64,000 nucleotides of DNA, taken from Roseiarcus sp963816065. GTDB taxonomy: Bacteria > Pseudomonadota > Alphaproteobacteria > Rhizobiales > Beijerinckiaceae. The stretch lies in the NCBI GenBank assembly GCA_963816065.1, contig CAWFJG010000001.1, positions 248,001 to 312,000 on the forward strand, in the 5' to 3' direction. Made by a program: the position numbers and the translations under genes. A model generated the notes under the pieces. The model was not told where the DNA came from and did not search any database. It saw only the letters and a program-made list of their open reading frames with translations. This document shows, piece after piece, positions 38,579-48,087 of this stretch (position 1 is the stretch's first letter; every line of letters begins with the position of its first letter).

Positions 38579-39514
38579 TTAGAAGCGTACTTTGCTCGAT
38601 CCTTTCAATTCAAGCATCTCCCGAGCCTCGTCAGGCGTGGCGACCTCGAGCGAGAGCGCTTCGAGGATCCTGCGGATCTTCGTGACCTGCTCCGCGTTGG
38701 TCCGCGCCTTGACGCCCTTCCCGAGGTAGATGCTGTCCTCGAGCCCAACCCGGACGTGGCCGCCCATGGTCGCGCCGATCGTGACGAGGCATTGATGGCG
38801 TCCGGCGCCGAGCATCGAGAATTGGTAGTTCCGCGGCCGAACAGCTGGTCGGCGATCGTCCGCATTGCGGCAGAGTTTTCAGGATCGGGGCCGATGCCGC
38901 CGAGGATCCCGAAGATCGCTCTGGACGAACAGCGGCGGCTTGACCAGCCCCGCTCGAGGAAATAGGCGAGAGTGTACAGGTGGCCGACGTCGTAGCACTC
39001 GAACTCGAACCGCGTCCCCACCCTGCCCATCCGGCCAGGATGTCCTCGATGTCCTTGAACGTATTCCTGAAGATGCGATCGTCGCGTCCCTCGAGATAGT
39101 CTTGCTCCCAGTCGTACTGCCAGTGCGTGATCCGCTTTGCGGCCATCATGAAAGAGTCCGAAGTTCATCGAGCCCATGTTGAGCGAGCACATCTCCGGCT
39201 TCGCGCGCAGCGGAGGCGCGAGCCGTTCGTCGATCGTCATCTGCGTGACTCCGCCGGTCGTGATGTTGATGACCGCATCCGTGGCCGCTGGATCGGCCGG
39301 CAAGAACTCGATGAAGCGGCCGGCTCGGCGTCGGCCGGCCGTCGGACGGATCGCGCGCGTGCAGGTGCAGGATCGCCGCGCCGGCCTCGGCGGCCGCGAT
39401 CGCGCGCGCAGCGATTTCGTCCGGCGTGATCGGCAGGTATTGTGACATCGACGGAACATGGGTTGCGCCGGTGATCGCGCAGGAAATGATGACTTTGCGG
39501 TTTGCGCTCTTCAT
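38579..39514 (-). pseudogene. Beta-keto acid cleavage enzyme (BKACE, DUF849), frameshifted
   Basis: The start MKSANRKVIISCAITGATHV, then EAGAAILHLHARDPSDGRPT, is the N-terminus of the BKACE family (Kce-like), which uses acetyl-CoA to split a beta-keto acid into acetoacetate and a new CoA ester. Downstream are INITTGGVTQMTIDERLAPP, CSLNMGSMNFGLF, FECYDVGHLYTLAYFLERG, LVTIGATMGGHVRVGLEDSI and YLGKGVKARTNAEQV, covering the zinc-binding His residues (HLHARD), the Glu-His pair and the end. At least five frame changes are needed to join them into about 310 residues. It is the first gene of a transcript divergent from the AraC regulator. Confidence 0.85.
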
Positions 39515-39819
39515 TGCTGGCGGGCCTGTCGATTTTGCGGTAAGGGGGCGTTCAGTCGTTGAATTCCTGGATCGCGTGTCGTCGTTCGCGGCCTTCATTT
39601 CGCGAACGCGAGACGCTTCGTGGCGAGGGAAGGATCGGCCTCCAGCCGATCTGCAATACGGGCCCGAATCAGTCCGGATCGCGGCTGACGTCAGGAAGGG
39701 GAAGCGTCCGCCCATTTCCTCCGCCAGGTCTTCTTGCCTGGACGCTAGATTCGTCCAGTCGAGAAGCCAAGGTTGCTTCCGGACAGAACCGGTGTGCTTG
39801 GAGGACATTCGGAGGAGCA

Positions 39820-40929
39820 ATGGTCCCGAGGCAGCCTCTGAACGGCGAAAAGATCTATGCGCCGTTCAAATTGGCCGCGCTGGTTGAGACTCTGCGAGAG
39901 CAGGGCGTCCTCGCCGAGGAGTGCCTGCGTGGAACTGGGGTCGGTCCCGACGAGCTCCACGATTTTTCAGTGAGAACCTCCGTCCGTCAGTATGCTCAAG
40001 CCTGCACCAACGCTTTGCGGCTTTCGGCCCATCCGAGCACGCCCTTTCGCGTCGGGGCGAGGCTGCACCTGTTCGCCTACGGGATGTACGGCTATGCGTT
40101 GATGTCCGGCCTGTCGCTGCGCGATTACTTCCGGTTGGGCGTCAAGTATCATCTTCTGGCCGCGCCGATGCTGACCATCGAATGGATGGAATATCCAGAC
40201 GACGCGATGTGGACGTTTCCGGACGAATTCACCTTTGCGCCTTCGGCGGAGCTGAGGCGGTTCCTGCTCGAGCAGCAGTACACCCAGCAGGTCACCCATC
40301 TTCAGGACGTCGCGGGGCACGACCTTCGGCCGCTGAAGGCCTGCTTTTCCTATCCCGCGCCGGCCCACGCGGCGATCTATCAAGACTATCTCGGCTGCCC
40401 CTGTGTCTTCGACCAACCGCGCGGCGAATTGCACTACGACAGGGCGATCCTCGACGAGCGGCCGCCGCTCGCTCATCCGCTGACCTCGGCCATGTTCCAG
40501 GAAACCTGCGAAGGGCTGATCGACAAGGCCAAGGCTTCGGCGGGAGTCGCCGGCCAGATCTACCAGATCCTGATTCGGCGGCCCGGCCATTTTCCCGGAA
40601 TGGAGGGGGTCGCCGACGCGCTCCACATGACATCGCGCACGCTGCGGCGCCGCCTGAAGGAGGAGGGACTCTCGTTCTCCGAGATTCAGGACGACGTCTA
40701 TCGGTCGCTGGCGGTCGAATATCTCAAGACCACGCACATGAGCGTCGACGACATCGGCATGCTGCTGGGCTTCAACGACGTCGCCAATTTTCGCAAAGCC
40801 TTCCGGCGCTGGACCGGACAGACGCCGTCAGAAATCCGGCGGGAGCACCCCAAGGAATGGATCAGCCCGATTCGGGGCTCGAAGCGAACGGTGGATGCGG
40901 GATCGGTTCCTGGCGCTCCGGGGGACTGA
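39820..40929 (+). CDS. AraC-family transcriptional regulator (OruR-like)
   Basis: A 369-residue regulator starting at the ATG at 39820 behind a perfect ggaggag site. Residues about 20-210 form the AraC ligand-binding domain of the OruR/ArgR type (SVRQYAQACTNALRLS, LRDYFRLGVKYHLLAAPMLT), and residues about 260-350 hold the double HTH (GVADALHMTSRTLRRRLKEE, then MSVDDIGMLLGFNDVANFRK, AFRRWTGQTPSEIR). It faces away from the BKACE-MFS-SDR unit across a 305-bp gap and most likely activates it. The ligand is probably the imported acid. Confidence 0.92.
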   Translation: MVPRQPLNGEKIYAPFKLAALVETLREQGVLAEECLRGTGVGPDELHDFSVRTSVRQYAQACTNALRLSAHPSTPFRVGARLHLFAYGMYGYALMSGLSLRDYFRLGVKYHLLAAPMLTIEWMEYPDDAMWTFPDEFTFAPSAELRRFLLEQQYTQQVTHLQDVAGHDLRPLKACFSYPAPAHAAIYQDYLGCPCVFDQPRGELHYDRAILDERPPLAHPLTSAMFQETCEGLIDKAKASAGVAGQIYQILIRRPGHFPGMEGVADALHMTSRTLRRRLKEEGLSFSEIQDDVYRSLAVEYLKTTHMSVDDIGMLLGFNDVANFRKAFRRWTGQTPSEIRREHPKEWISPIRGSKRTVDAGSVPGAPGD

Positions 40930-41051
40930 TGTCCGGTCGCAGAGCAATCGCCCCTTGTGCCGCGCAAGACCGACGCGTGTAGCGCTCCTCCCCTTCCTGT
41001 CCCGCCCGGAACGCGATAACCCGTCAGGCGCATCCCGAAGGAGCCCGCGCC

Positions 41052-41831
41052 TTGCGCATCGCCACCTGGAACGTCAATTCCGTCCGCCAGCGGATCGGTC
41101 ATCTCTGCGACTATCTGGCCGAGGTCGCCCCCGATGCGCTTTGCCTGCAGGAGATCAAGTGCCTCGACGAGCAGTTCCCGCGCGCCGAGGTCGAGGCGCT
41201 GGGCTACAATGTCGAGACTCACGGGCAGAAGGGTTTCAACGGCGTCGCGATCCTGTCGAAGCGCCCGTTCGAGGTGGCCCGCGGCCTGCCGGGCGACGAG
41301 GCCGACGTCCAGTCGCGCTACATCGAAGCGGTCATCCCGACCGATCGGGGTGTGGTTCGGCTCGCCAGCATCTACCTGCCGAACGGCAACCCGCCCGACA
41401 CGGAGAAGTACCTCTATAAGCTCGCCTTCATGGACCGGCTGATCCGCCATGCACGGAAGCTCTTGGACTACGAGGAGCCGCTCGTGCTGGCGGGCGATTT
41501 CAACGTGATCCCCGAGCCGAAGGACGCCGCCCATCCCGAGATGTGGACCGGCGACGCATTGTTCCTGCCGCAGACGCGGGAGAAGTATCGCGAACTGATG
41601 GCGCTCGGGTTGACCGACGCCCTGCGCGCAACCTCCGACGCCGGCGGGCTCTACACCTTCTGGGACTATCAGGCCGGCGCCTGGCAGAAGAACAACGGCA
41701 TCCGCATCGACCACCTGCTCCTGTCGCCCCAGGCGACCGACCGGCTGCAGGCCGTCGCCATCGACAAGGCGATGCGGGGCCGCGACAAGGCGTCCGACCA
41801 CACCCCGATCCGGATCGAGCTCGACGCGTAA
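41052..41831 (+). CDS. xthA: Exodeoxyribonuclease III
   Basis: XthA removes 3' blocking groups and cleaves at abasic sites in base excision repair. The 259-residue protein has the EEP-fold motifs: ATWNVNSVRQRIGHLCDYL, LCLQEIKCLDEQFP with the metal-binding Glu, ASIYLPNGNPPDTEKYLYK, VLAGDFNVIPEPKDA with Asp-x-Asn, and the C-terminal KASDHTPIRIELDA with the catalytic Asp-His. The start is a TTG at 41052, at the exact family N-terminus; no ATG or GTG fits. No neighbour belongs to the same pathway. Confidence 0.95.
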   Translation: MRIATWNVNSVRQRIGHLCDYLAEVAPDALCLQEIKCLDEQFPRAEVEALGYNVETHGQKGFNGVAILSKRPFEVARGLPGDEADVQSRYIEAVIPTDRGVVRLASIYLPNGNPPDTEKYLYKLAFMDRLIRHARKLLDYEEPLVLAGDFNVIPEPKDAAHPEMWTGDALFLPQTREKYRELMALGLTDALRATSDAGGLYTFWDYQAGAWQKNNGIRIDHLLLSPQATDRLQAVAIDKAMRGRDKASDHTPIRIELDA

Positions 41832-41861
41832 GTCAATCGGAGGCACGGCGTCTGGCCGCCC

Positions 41862-41894
41862 AAGGAGCGCGAGACGCGCTCGATCCATGGAAGC
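41862..41894. repeat. REP-like repeat, copy 1
   Basis: The block aaggagcgcgagacgcgctc, then gatccatggaagc, contains a perfect 6-bp hairpin (agcgcg-aga-cgcgct). Related copies are at 42751-42784 and 47979-48009. It follows xthA by 30 bases. Confidence 0.6.
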
Positions 41895-42018
41895 CGCCAC
41901 CGCCGAGCTGGCGGGCTGAGGTAGCCCGCCGGGCAGCTGGCGATTGTTTCAGAATCGCCAATGTGAAATGCTCCCGATTACAAGCCGGCGGCGCGAAGCG
42001 GCGGATCGGGAGGCGAAC

Positions 42019-42708
42019 ATGCTCGGGTTGTCACTGACGGTGGGACTGGCCGCTCTTGCAGGGATGGTCGGCGCCGAGGCGGCGCAGGCGCAACCCTCGC
42101 GCATCGTCATTTTGCGCCATGGGGAAAAGACAGATGGCCCGAAGCTTTGCAAAGTCGGGAACCTGCGTGCCCAGGCCCTCGCAGCTCAGTACCTCGGCAA
42201 GGGCGCGCCGGGTAACGACGCGATTTTCGGCAAGGACCGAAAGCCGGACGCCTTTCTCGCGGTGACCGAGCATACGCAGGAAACGGCGCAGCCGTCGGCG
42301 GCGAGCTGGGGCCAGCAGCTCACGGTCTTTTCGAAGGGCGGTCTCGACAAGGAAACGCAGGACGCCGCCGCCGCGCTCGGCTCGGCGAAGTACGATGGCA
42401 AGATCGTCGTCGTCGTGTGGGAGCACAAGCACATCGCCGACGTAGATTCTTCGGGCAAGGAGGATCCGAACGCGCTAAGGGCGTTGCTCAAGCTCTACCG
42501 GATTCCCGGCGCCGACGTGCCGATGAAATGGGAGGGCGACAACTACGACTATTTCTGGATTGTCGACAACACGGGCCAGCAACCGACCTTCACGGTCGTC
42601 CAGCAGGACTATACGGCCGCAGCTTACGCTGAGGTCCCTAACAACGCTTGGGGCGCGAAGGTCGACAAGAGCCGGTTTCCGGAGTTCTACAAGGACTGCG
42701 AGCACTAG
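42019..42708 (+). CDS. Exported histidine-phosphatase-family protein
   Basis: The 229-residue product starts at the ATG at 42019 (ggagg seven bases upstream) with a signal peptide of about 25 residues ending Ala-Gln-Ala. The mature protein begins with SRIVILRHGEKTDGPKLCKV, the Arg-His-Gly motif whose His becomes phosphorylated in this superfamily, and later has KIVVVVWEHKHIADV with the second His region and LLKLYRIPGADVPMKWEGDN. It is probably periplasmic. The physiological phosphate ester is unknown. No operon partner is apparent. Confidence 0.82.
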   Translation: MLGLSLTVGLAALAGMVGAEAAQAQPSRIVILRHGEKTDGPKLCKVGNLRAQALAAQYLGKGAPGNDAIFGKDRKPDAFLAVTEHTQETAQPSAASWGQQLTVFSKGGLDKETQDAAAALGSAKYDGKIVVVVWEHKHIADVDSSGKEDPNALRALLKLYRIPGADVPMKWEGDNYDYFWIVDNTGQQPTFTVVQQDYTAAAYAEVPNNAWGAKVDKSRFPEFYKDCEH

Positions 42709-42750
42709 GGCGATTGCCGATCAAACCGAACAGCCGGCATTGCGAGGAGC

Positions 42751-42784
42751 GGAGGAGCGCGAGACGCGCTGCCTCCATGAAAGC
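42751..42784. repeat. REP-like repeat, copy 2
   Basis: The block ggaggagcgcgagacgcgct, then gcctccatgaaagc, matches copy 1 over most of its length and keeps the agcgcg-aga-cgcgct hairpin. The rest of the 600-bp gap 42709-43309 holds no supported gene. Confidence 0.6.
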
Positions 42785-43309
42785 AAAACGTTCGAACGGG
42801 ATCGCAGTCGAGGCGCAGGGCGGTTCCCCACCAATCGTCGAACGCGTACCGCCAACTCCATAGGGGAGAGCCGTGCGCTCGATGCAATGGCGCGAATGAG
42901 CGGGAAGCGGCTCTACAGGACCGCCAACGGAATTGGCGGGGGTGAGAGTATATAGTGCTTCTGCCCTCAGCACTTGGAACCTGCGCTTACCTTGTTGGCC
43001 AACCGGTAACTTCCACTGAGGGTCGATGCTGCCTGTTCCGCCAAGCCGTCCAGGAACGGCCGCTATTTGTGCACTGCGGCTGTCCGCCGTAACGCCCACA
43101 ACAAATGTCTTTGAACAGCGAAGCGCCGCACTGGCGGCACGTCGCTGAGACCGGGGACGCGTGGTGGGTCTGTAGCCATGTACGCGCCATCCGCCTTCTT
43201 GCGCTTCGAATGTACATTGCCGACAGCGAGATAGCGTGCTTCACTGTCTTGGCGTCGCTCGCCTTCGGGGCGGCGACGCTAAAGAGCAAATCGCCTTGGG
43301 AGGACAGCC

Positions 43310-43609
43310 ATGATCAGACTTGCTCGCATCAACGTCGCGATGCCCGGAAAGACATTTGAGCTTATGGCGGTGCTGAAGGAGGCGGCCGAGATCGTCAGAT
43401 CGGTGACGGGGGTCGAGGTCTTGACCTTCGGCAGCATGGGGTCTCACGTCGGTGAATATGTGAGCGTTTCGAATTACGCAAGCCTGGCCGATTTTGAGGA
43501 GAAGGCCGCAAAGGTTTTGGCCGACGTGAAATACCAAGCGGTAGTCAAAAAATTCGAGGGCCTGATCGTTCCTGGCTCCTCACACGATCATTTCTTGCGC
43601 CAAGTCTAG
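43310..43609 (+). CDS. Small hypothetical protein, ferredoxin-like fold expected
   Basis: This 99-residue protein begins MIRLARINVAMPGKTFELMA behind an aggac-like site (gggaggaca). The pattern of strand (RLARINVAM), helix (FELMAVLKEAAEIVRSV), strand (VEVLTFGSMGS), strand (EYVSVSNYA) and helix (LADFEEKAAKVLADVKYQAV) fits a dimeric alpha-beta barrel such as antibiotic-biosynthesis-monooxygenase or NIPSNAP-like proteins. I do not recognise a specific family. It stands alone, so no role can be inferred from neighbours. Confidence 0.7.
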   Translation: MIRLARINVAMPGKTFELMAVLKEAAEIVRSVTGVEVLTFGSMGSHVGEYVSVSNYASLADFEEKAAKVLADVKYQAVVKKFEGLIVPGSSHDHFLRQV

Positions 43610-44327
43610 AAAACTCCATACTTGAAATCAGGTCAGCCTTAGTTTTCTTTCGTGGATCTTGGGCCGACTTTATTTGGCTTCAGTGTGCCGCCGGACGATC
43701 CCTTCGGCGACGTGCAAATCCCTCTTCCAAGACAGGGGTCGCCGTCGCCCGGCGACCGCGAAGGCGGGTGTCGACGTTAAGCAACCGTCGCAATCCTTGA
43801 CCGCGACGCCGCAAGTCGGCAGGAAATCGGACCTTGACTTCTACAGGCGGCGTACGCCCGAAACAGTCCTTCACGAGGCCCCAACTGAACAGGCTCCTCG
43901 CTATTCCGAGTGGGTAAAGTCGCGGAGTTCGAATGACAGCTTGAGAATGAAAATTCGTCAACGTGATCCCAACCGATGGCGTTTGCCGGCAAGCGTCGGA
44001 TAGCCGCCTCGGAGGTCGATGGCTTAGAACCAGGGGAACAGCGGGCGCTTTCCGCCTACATTCCAATGGCGCCGCTAACAGCGAGGACTTGCGAGGCACT
44101 GCTCGCCTCACCGAAACCGACTTGGCGGCAAACCGCAAGGCGTTCGCCCTACGCTGTTCCGATACGGACCTGTGGATAACCGCGGCTCCACTCTTGCCCA
44201 CACGAAACAGCGAGGAGCCACTGAACATCGTGTACGGCTGCGAATTACCTATGACTATCCGCCGTGTTTGCGCTGGACACTAAATTCTGTCTGAACGATC
44301 ATGATATGGAACCTTCGGGTCGTGATC
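43610..44327. other. 700-bp gap with a 27-bp inverted repeat
   Basis: No supported gene. The segment ggctcctcgctattccgagt at 43892 onward (27 bases to 43918) recurs in inverted orientation at 44193-44219, matching at about 22 of 27 positions. Both arms, when read in the right strand, encode Leu-Pro-Thr-Arg-Asn-Ser-Glu-Glu-Pro, which shows that the two small open frames here are products of the repeat rather than genes. Confidence 0.5.
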
Positions 44328-47300
44328 ATGGATCTGCGAGACTGGCTGCGGGACCTGGGGCTTGAGCAATATGAAGCGCTATTCAACAAGAACGGGATCG
44401 ATGCCGAAGTCCTGCCTTATCTGACCAATGCTGATCTCGAAGAGCTTGGCGTCCTGCTGGGCCATCGCAAGCGGCTTCTCAAGGCGATCGCTGGACTGAA
44501 AATCGCCGCCGGCCAGCCGCTGGCATTTCATGCGGCTGCCAAACCCGAGTCGAAGCCTCATGACGCGGCCGAGCGCCGCCAGCTAACCATAATGTTCTGT
44601 GATCTCGTCGGCTCGACTGCGATGTCGACGAGGCTCGATCCCGAAGACATGCGGGGCGTTATCGCAGCCTACCACAAGTGCTGCGCGACGTTGATCGCAG
44701 ACAATGGGGGCTTCGTCGCCAAATACATGGGTGATGGGGTGCTAATCTATTTCGGGTATCCGCAGGCAGACGAGCGCGACGCCGAGCAAGCGGTCCGGGC
44801 CGGGCTGGCGATCGTCGAGGCCGCGCCGAAACTGGAGACAGCCGCGGACAGACCACTGCATGTTCGTGTGGGCATCGCGACAGGGATCGTGGTCGTTGGC
44901 GATCTGCTGGGTTCGGGAGAGGCGCAGGAACTCGGCGTCGTCGGTGACACGCCGAATTTGGCTGCGCGGCTGCAGGGCATCGCCGAGCCCGACGGCGTCG
45001 TCGTCGCCGAGGGCACCAGAAAGCTTCTCGGGAATCTGTTCGACTTTGAGGACCTCGGAACGAAGGTCCTTAAGGGCATTGAGGAACCGGTGCGGGCTTG
45101 GGCCGCCCTGCGCCCGAGTTCAGTCGCAAACCACTTCGAAGCGTTGCATTCCACCGGCCTGACAGCGCTGGTCGGGCGTCAAGAAGAGTGCGAATTGCTT
45201 TCGCGGCGTTGGGCGACAGCCAAGTCCGGGGAAGGTCAGGTGGTCCTTCTCTGTGGGGAGGCCGGGATCGGAAAATCGCGCCTCACTGCGGCTCTGCTTG
45301 AACGCCTCGCCGATGAGCCGCACGCGCGGTTGCGCTATTTTTGTTCGCCGCAGCACACCGACGACGCCCTTTTTCCGATCATCGGCGAGTTGGAACGCGC
45401 CGCAGGATTTTCACGCGGCGACACCCCGAAAGCCAGGCTCGACAAGGTCGATGCGCTGCTGGCGTACAACTCGACCTCGGCGCCGGACGCCCTCCTCTTT
45501 GCCGAGATGCTGTCGCTGAAAAACGATGGACGCTATCCGGCAGTCGAACTGACCCCGCAGCAACGCCGGCAAAGAACGCTAGAGGCGCTCATCGCTCAGA
45601 TCGAACTCCTCACGCGCTCCCGTCCGGCGCTGGTGATATTCGAGGATGCGCAATGGGCGGACCCGACGAGCCTTGAGGTGCTCGGTCGGGCAGTGGATCG
45701 GATCCGAACCCTACCCGTGCTGCTCATCGCGACGTTCCGGCCAGAGTTCGATGCGTCCTGGATCGGACAGTCGCATGTAACCGCCCTCACCCTCAACAGA
45801 TTGGGGGAGCGGGAAGTTGGCGTCATGATCGACCATGTCGTCGGCGACAAGGCGCTGCCGGCGGGCGCCCGACGGGACATCGTTGGGCGCAGCGACGGCA
45901 TTCCACTGTTTGTGGAGGAGATGACCAAGGCGGTCCTGGAGGCGGAGGGCGATCGCAAAGGGGTGGGGACCGCGGCACTATCCCCTTCCTCGGCCCTGAC
46001 GGTTCCCGCGAGCTTGCACGCTTCGCTGATGGCGCGGCTCGATCGATTGGGCTCGGCCAAGGAGGTGGCGCAGATTGGGGCGGCGATCGGCCGGGAGTTC
46101 TCCCACGCGTTCCTTGCTGCGGTGGTGGGCAGGTCCGAGGCCGAGTTGGGGTCGGCGCTCGCCCGTCTCATTCAGACGGGGTTGCTGTTCAGACAGGGCG
46201 CGCCGCCGTACGCAGTCTATCAGTTCAAACATGCGCTGGTGCAGGACGCTGCCTACGGCACGCTACTGCGCGAGTCGAGACGCTCGCTTCATGCTGTTAT
46301 TGTGGAAACCCTCGAGAGCCAATTCGCTGAAATCGCCGAGGCTCAGCCTGCGCTGCTGGCGCGGCACTGCACCGAGGCCGGCCTGATCGAGAAAGCTGCA
46401 AGCTTATGGGGCAAAGCGGGACAGCGCTCGCTGGCGCACTCGGCGCTGGTCGAGGCTGCCGAGCAACTCAACCGCGCCCTCGCGCAGATCGCGGCCTTGC
46501 CCGCCACTCCCGCGCTGCGTCGGGAACAGATCACGCTTCAGGTCGCGCTCACAGGCGCCCTGATGCACATCAAAGGGTATGCTGCACCGGAGACCAAGGC
46601 CGCCGAGGAGCGGGCGCGTCTGCTCATCGAGCAGGCTCAAGTGCTCGGAGAGCGGTATCCGATGAGCTTTTTGTCAATCCTGGCTGGATTCTGGGCTGCG
46701 AACTTCATCGCGTTCAACGGCGAAGCCTGTCAGAATCTCGCAGAGCAGATCCTCACGATTGCTGAGGAAAAGAGGACGACTGTCCCGCTGATCATGGGGA
46801 ATATGTTCATGGGCGCTTCGTTGGCGTGGACGGGACGCCTCGCCGAAGGTCGAGCGCACTTCGATCAAGCGGTCAGGCTCTACGACCCAGTAAAGCATCG
46901 ACCGTTGGGAACACAATTTGGCATAGATTATCGAGTGCAGATCTTGTCGTATCGGTCGAACTTGTTGTGGGTGCTTGGCTATCCCGACGCCGCGCTCGCG
47001 GACGCTGAGTTCGCGCTTAAGGACGCGAATGAAATAAGGCACCCCGCCACATCGATGCTTGCGTTGGGCTTTACCTCGTGGACACATATCTGCTGCGGGA
47101 CCTACGCGATGGCAAACGTAGGCTTCGCCGAACTCATGGCGCAGGCGGATAAGAGAGGTTCCCTATATTACAACGCAATCGGAAAAATGGGGCAAGGCTT
47201 GATATTGGCCCTCATAGGCAAAAGCGCGGACGCGATCCAAGCGATTACTTCTGCCCGCGCCGCGCTCAAGTCTACCGGTACAACATTCCTTGATCCGAGT

Positions 47301-47696
47301 TTCCTATCGTTCTTGGCGAAGGCGTACGCGGACAACGGCCAATTCGATCACGCGGAGACCTGCATTTCCGACGCAATTGCCGCTGTTGAAACAACCAAGG
47401 AAAGGTGGTGGGAAGCTGAGATCCACCGCGCGGCCGGCGAAATCAAGCTGCTGGCTCCCGGGCGTGATGTGGTTGAAGCGCAAGTCTGCTTCGAGCGCGC
47501 GCTGGCCATCGCTCGTGTTCAACAAGCAAAGTCATGGGAGCTTCGCGCGGCCGCAAGCCTAGCGCGACTCTGGCGCGACCAGGGTCGGCGGCCCGAGGCC
47601 CATAACATTCTCGCGCCTGTGTACGGCGGGTTCGCCGAGGGCTTCGACACGATCGACCTGAAAGAAGCCAAGGCGCTGCTCGAGAATCTGGCATAG
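44328..47696 (+). CDS. Class III adenylate cyclase with SAM, ATPase and TPR domains
   Basis: A 1122-residue protein. Residues 1-60 form a SAM domain (LRDWLRDLGLEQYEALFNKN). Residues about 80-260 are the cyclase core: LTIMFCDLVGSTAMS with metal-binding Asp92, AKYMGDGVLIYFGYP with Asp136, and NLAARLQ (Asn210, Arg214), a complete catalytic set in single copy, so it would act as a homodimer. Residues about 280-560 are an AAA/STAND-type ATPase with the P-loop LLCGEAGIGKSRL (310-317) and the Walker B LVIFEDAQWADPTSLEV. The rest, to the end, are TPR-like helical repeats. There is no membrane segment. Such proteins are numerous in rhizobia and link protein interaction to cAMP. The ATG at 44328 is preferred to one at 44301. 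Confidence 0.92.
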   Translation: MDLRDWLRDLGLEQYEALFNKNGIDAEVLPYLTNADLEELGVLLGHRKRLLKAIAGLKIAAGQPLAFHAAAKPESKPHDAAERRQLTIMFCDLVGSTAMSTRLDPEDMRGVIAAYHKCCATLIADNGGFVAKYMGDGVLIYFGYPQADERDAEQAVRAGLAIVEAAPKLETAADRPLHVRVGIATGIVVVGDLLGSGEAQELGVVGDTPNLAARLQGIAEPDGVVVAEGTRKLLGNLFDFEDLGTKVLKGIEEPVRAWAALRPSSVANHFEALHSTGLTALVGRQEECELLSRRWATAKSGEGQVVLLCGEAGIGKSRLTAALLERLADEPHARLRYFCSPQHTDDALFPIIGELERAAGFSRGDTPKARLDKVDALLAYNSTSAPDALLFAEMLSLKNDGRYPAVELTPQQRRQRTLEALIAQIELLTRSRPALVIFEDAQWADPTSLEVLGRAVDRIRTLPVLLIATFRPEFDASWIGQSHVTALTLNRLGEREVGVMIDHVVGDKALPAGARRDIVGRSDGIPLFVEEMTKAVLEAEGDRKGVGTAALSPSSALTVPASLHASLMARLDRLGSAKEVAQIGAAIGREFSHAFLAAVVGRSEAELGSALARLIQTGLLFRQGAPPYAVYQFKHALVQDAAYGTLLRESRRSLHAVIVETLESQFAEIAEAQPALLARHCTEAGLIEKAASLWGKAGQRSLAHSALVEAAEQLNRALAQIAALPATPALRREQITLQVALTGALMHIKGYAAPETKAAEERARLLIEQAQVLGERYPMSFLSILAGFWAANFIAFNGEACQNLAEQILTIAEEKRTTVPLIMGNMFMGASLAWTGRLAEGRAHFDQAVRLYDPVKHRPLGTQFGIDYRVQILSYRSNLLWVLGYPDAALADAEFALKDANEIRHPATSMLALGFTSWTHICCGTYAMANVGFAELMAQADKRGSLYYNAIGKMGQGLILALIGKSADAIQAITSARAALKSTGTTFLDPSFLSFLAKAYADNGQFDHAETCISDAIAAVETTKERWWEAEIHRAAGEIKLLAPGRDVVEAQVCFERALAIARVQQAKSWELRAAASLARLWRDQGRRPEAHNILAPVYGGFAEGFDTIDLKEAKALLENLA

Positions 47697-48087
47697 CAAG
47701 GCGGGAGCGTTGGGTCGCGGTTTGGAGCCCAGTTCCGCAACGCTCGCAACTGGCGCAGGCACCCGTACAGAACCGAAAAGGACGCGTGCTTTCCGGGCGT
47801 TTTGACCCGTTCGCCGAGCGGCGCCGGGCGTAAGCGTTTGATCAGGAGGGCTCAATCTGGCTCTCCGCGACGTCTCGACCTGGCGGGTGTCTGGAGTTGA
47901 CAGGATAGACCAGGGCGGTTGTTTTGACCGCCGCGGCGAGGTCGTGGCCGATCGGAGCGGCGGCGTCGCGCCGCCTCTGGAGCGCGAGACGGACTCCGTC
48001 CAGGGAAGCCCTGATTGAACCCGCATTGCGGCAGCCGTCGCGGCGTGCTTGTCTCCCACCGCTCATTTCAAACCGTGGTAGCTATTC
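47697..48087. other. Intergenic stretch with a REP-like copy
   Basis: No supported gene in about 390 bases. The only clear structure is the degenerate third copy of the REP-like repeat at 47979-48009. Confidence 0.4.
47979..48009. repeat. REP-like repeat, copy 3 (degenerate)
   Basis: The block ggagcgcgagacggactccg, then tccagggaagc, matches copies 1 and 2 at both ends but has lost the right arm of the hairpin. It lies about 80 bases before the DUF1254 gene. Confidence 0.5.
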
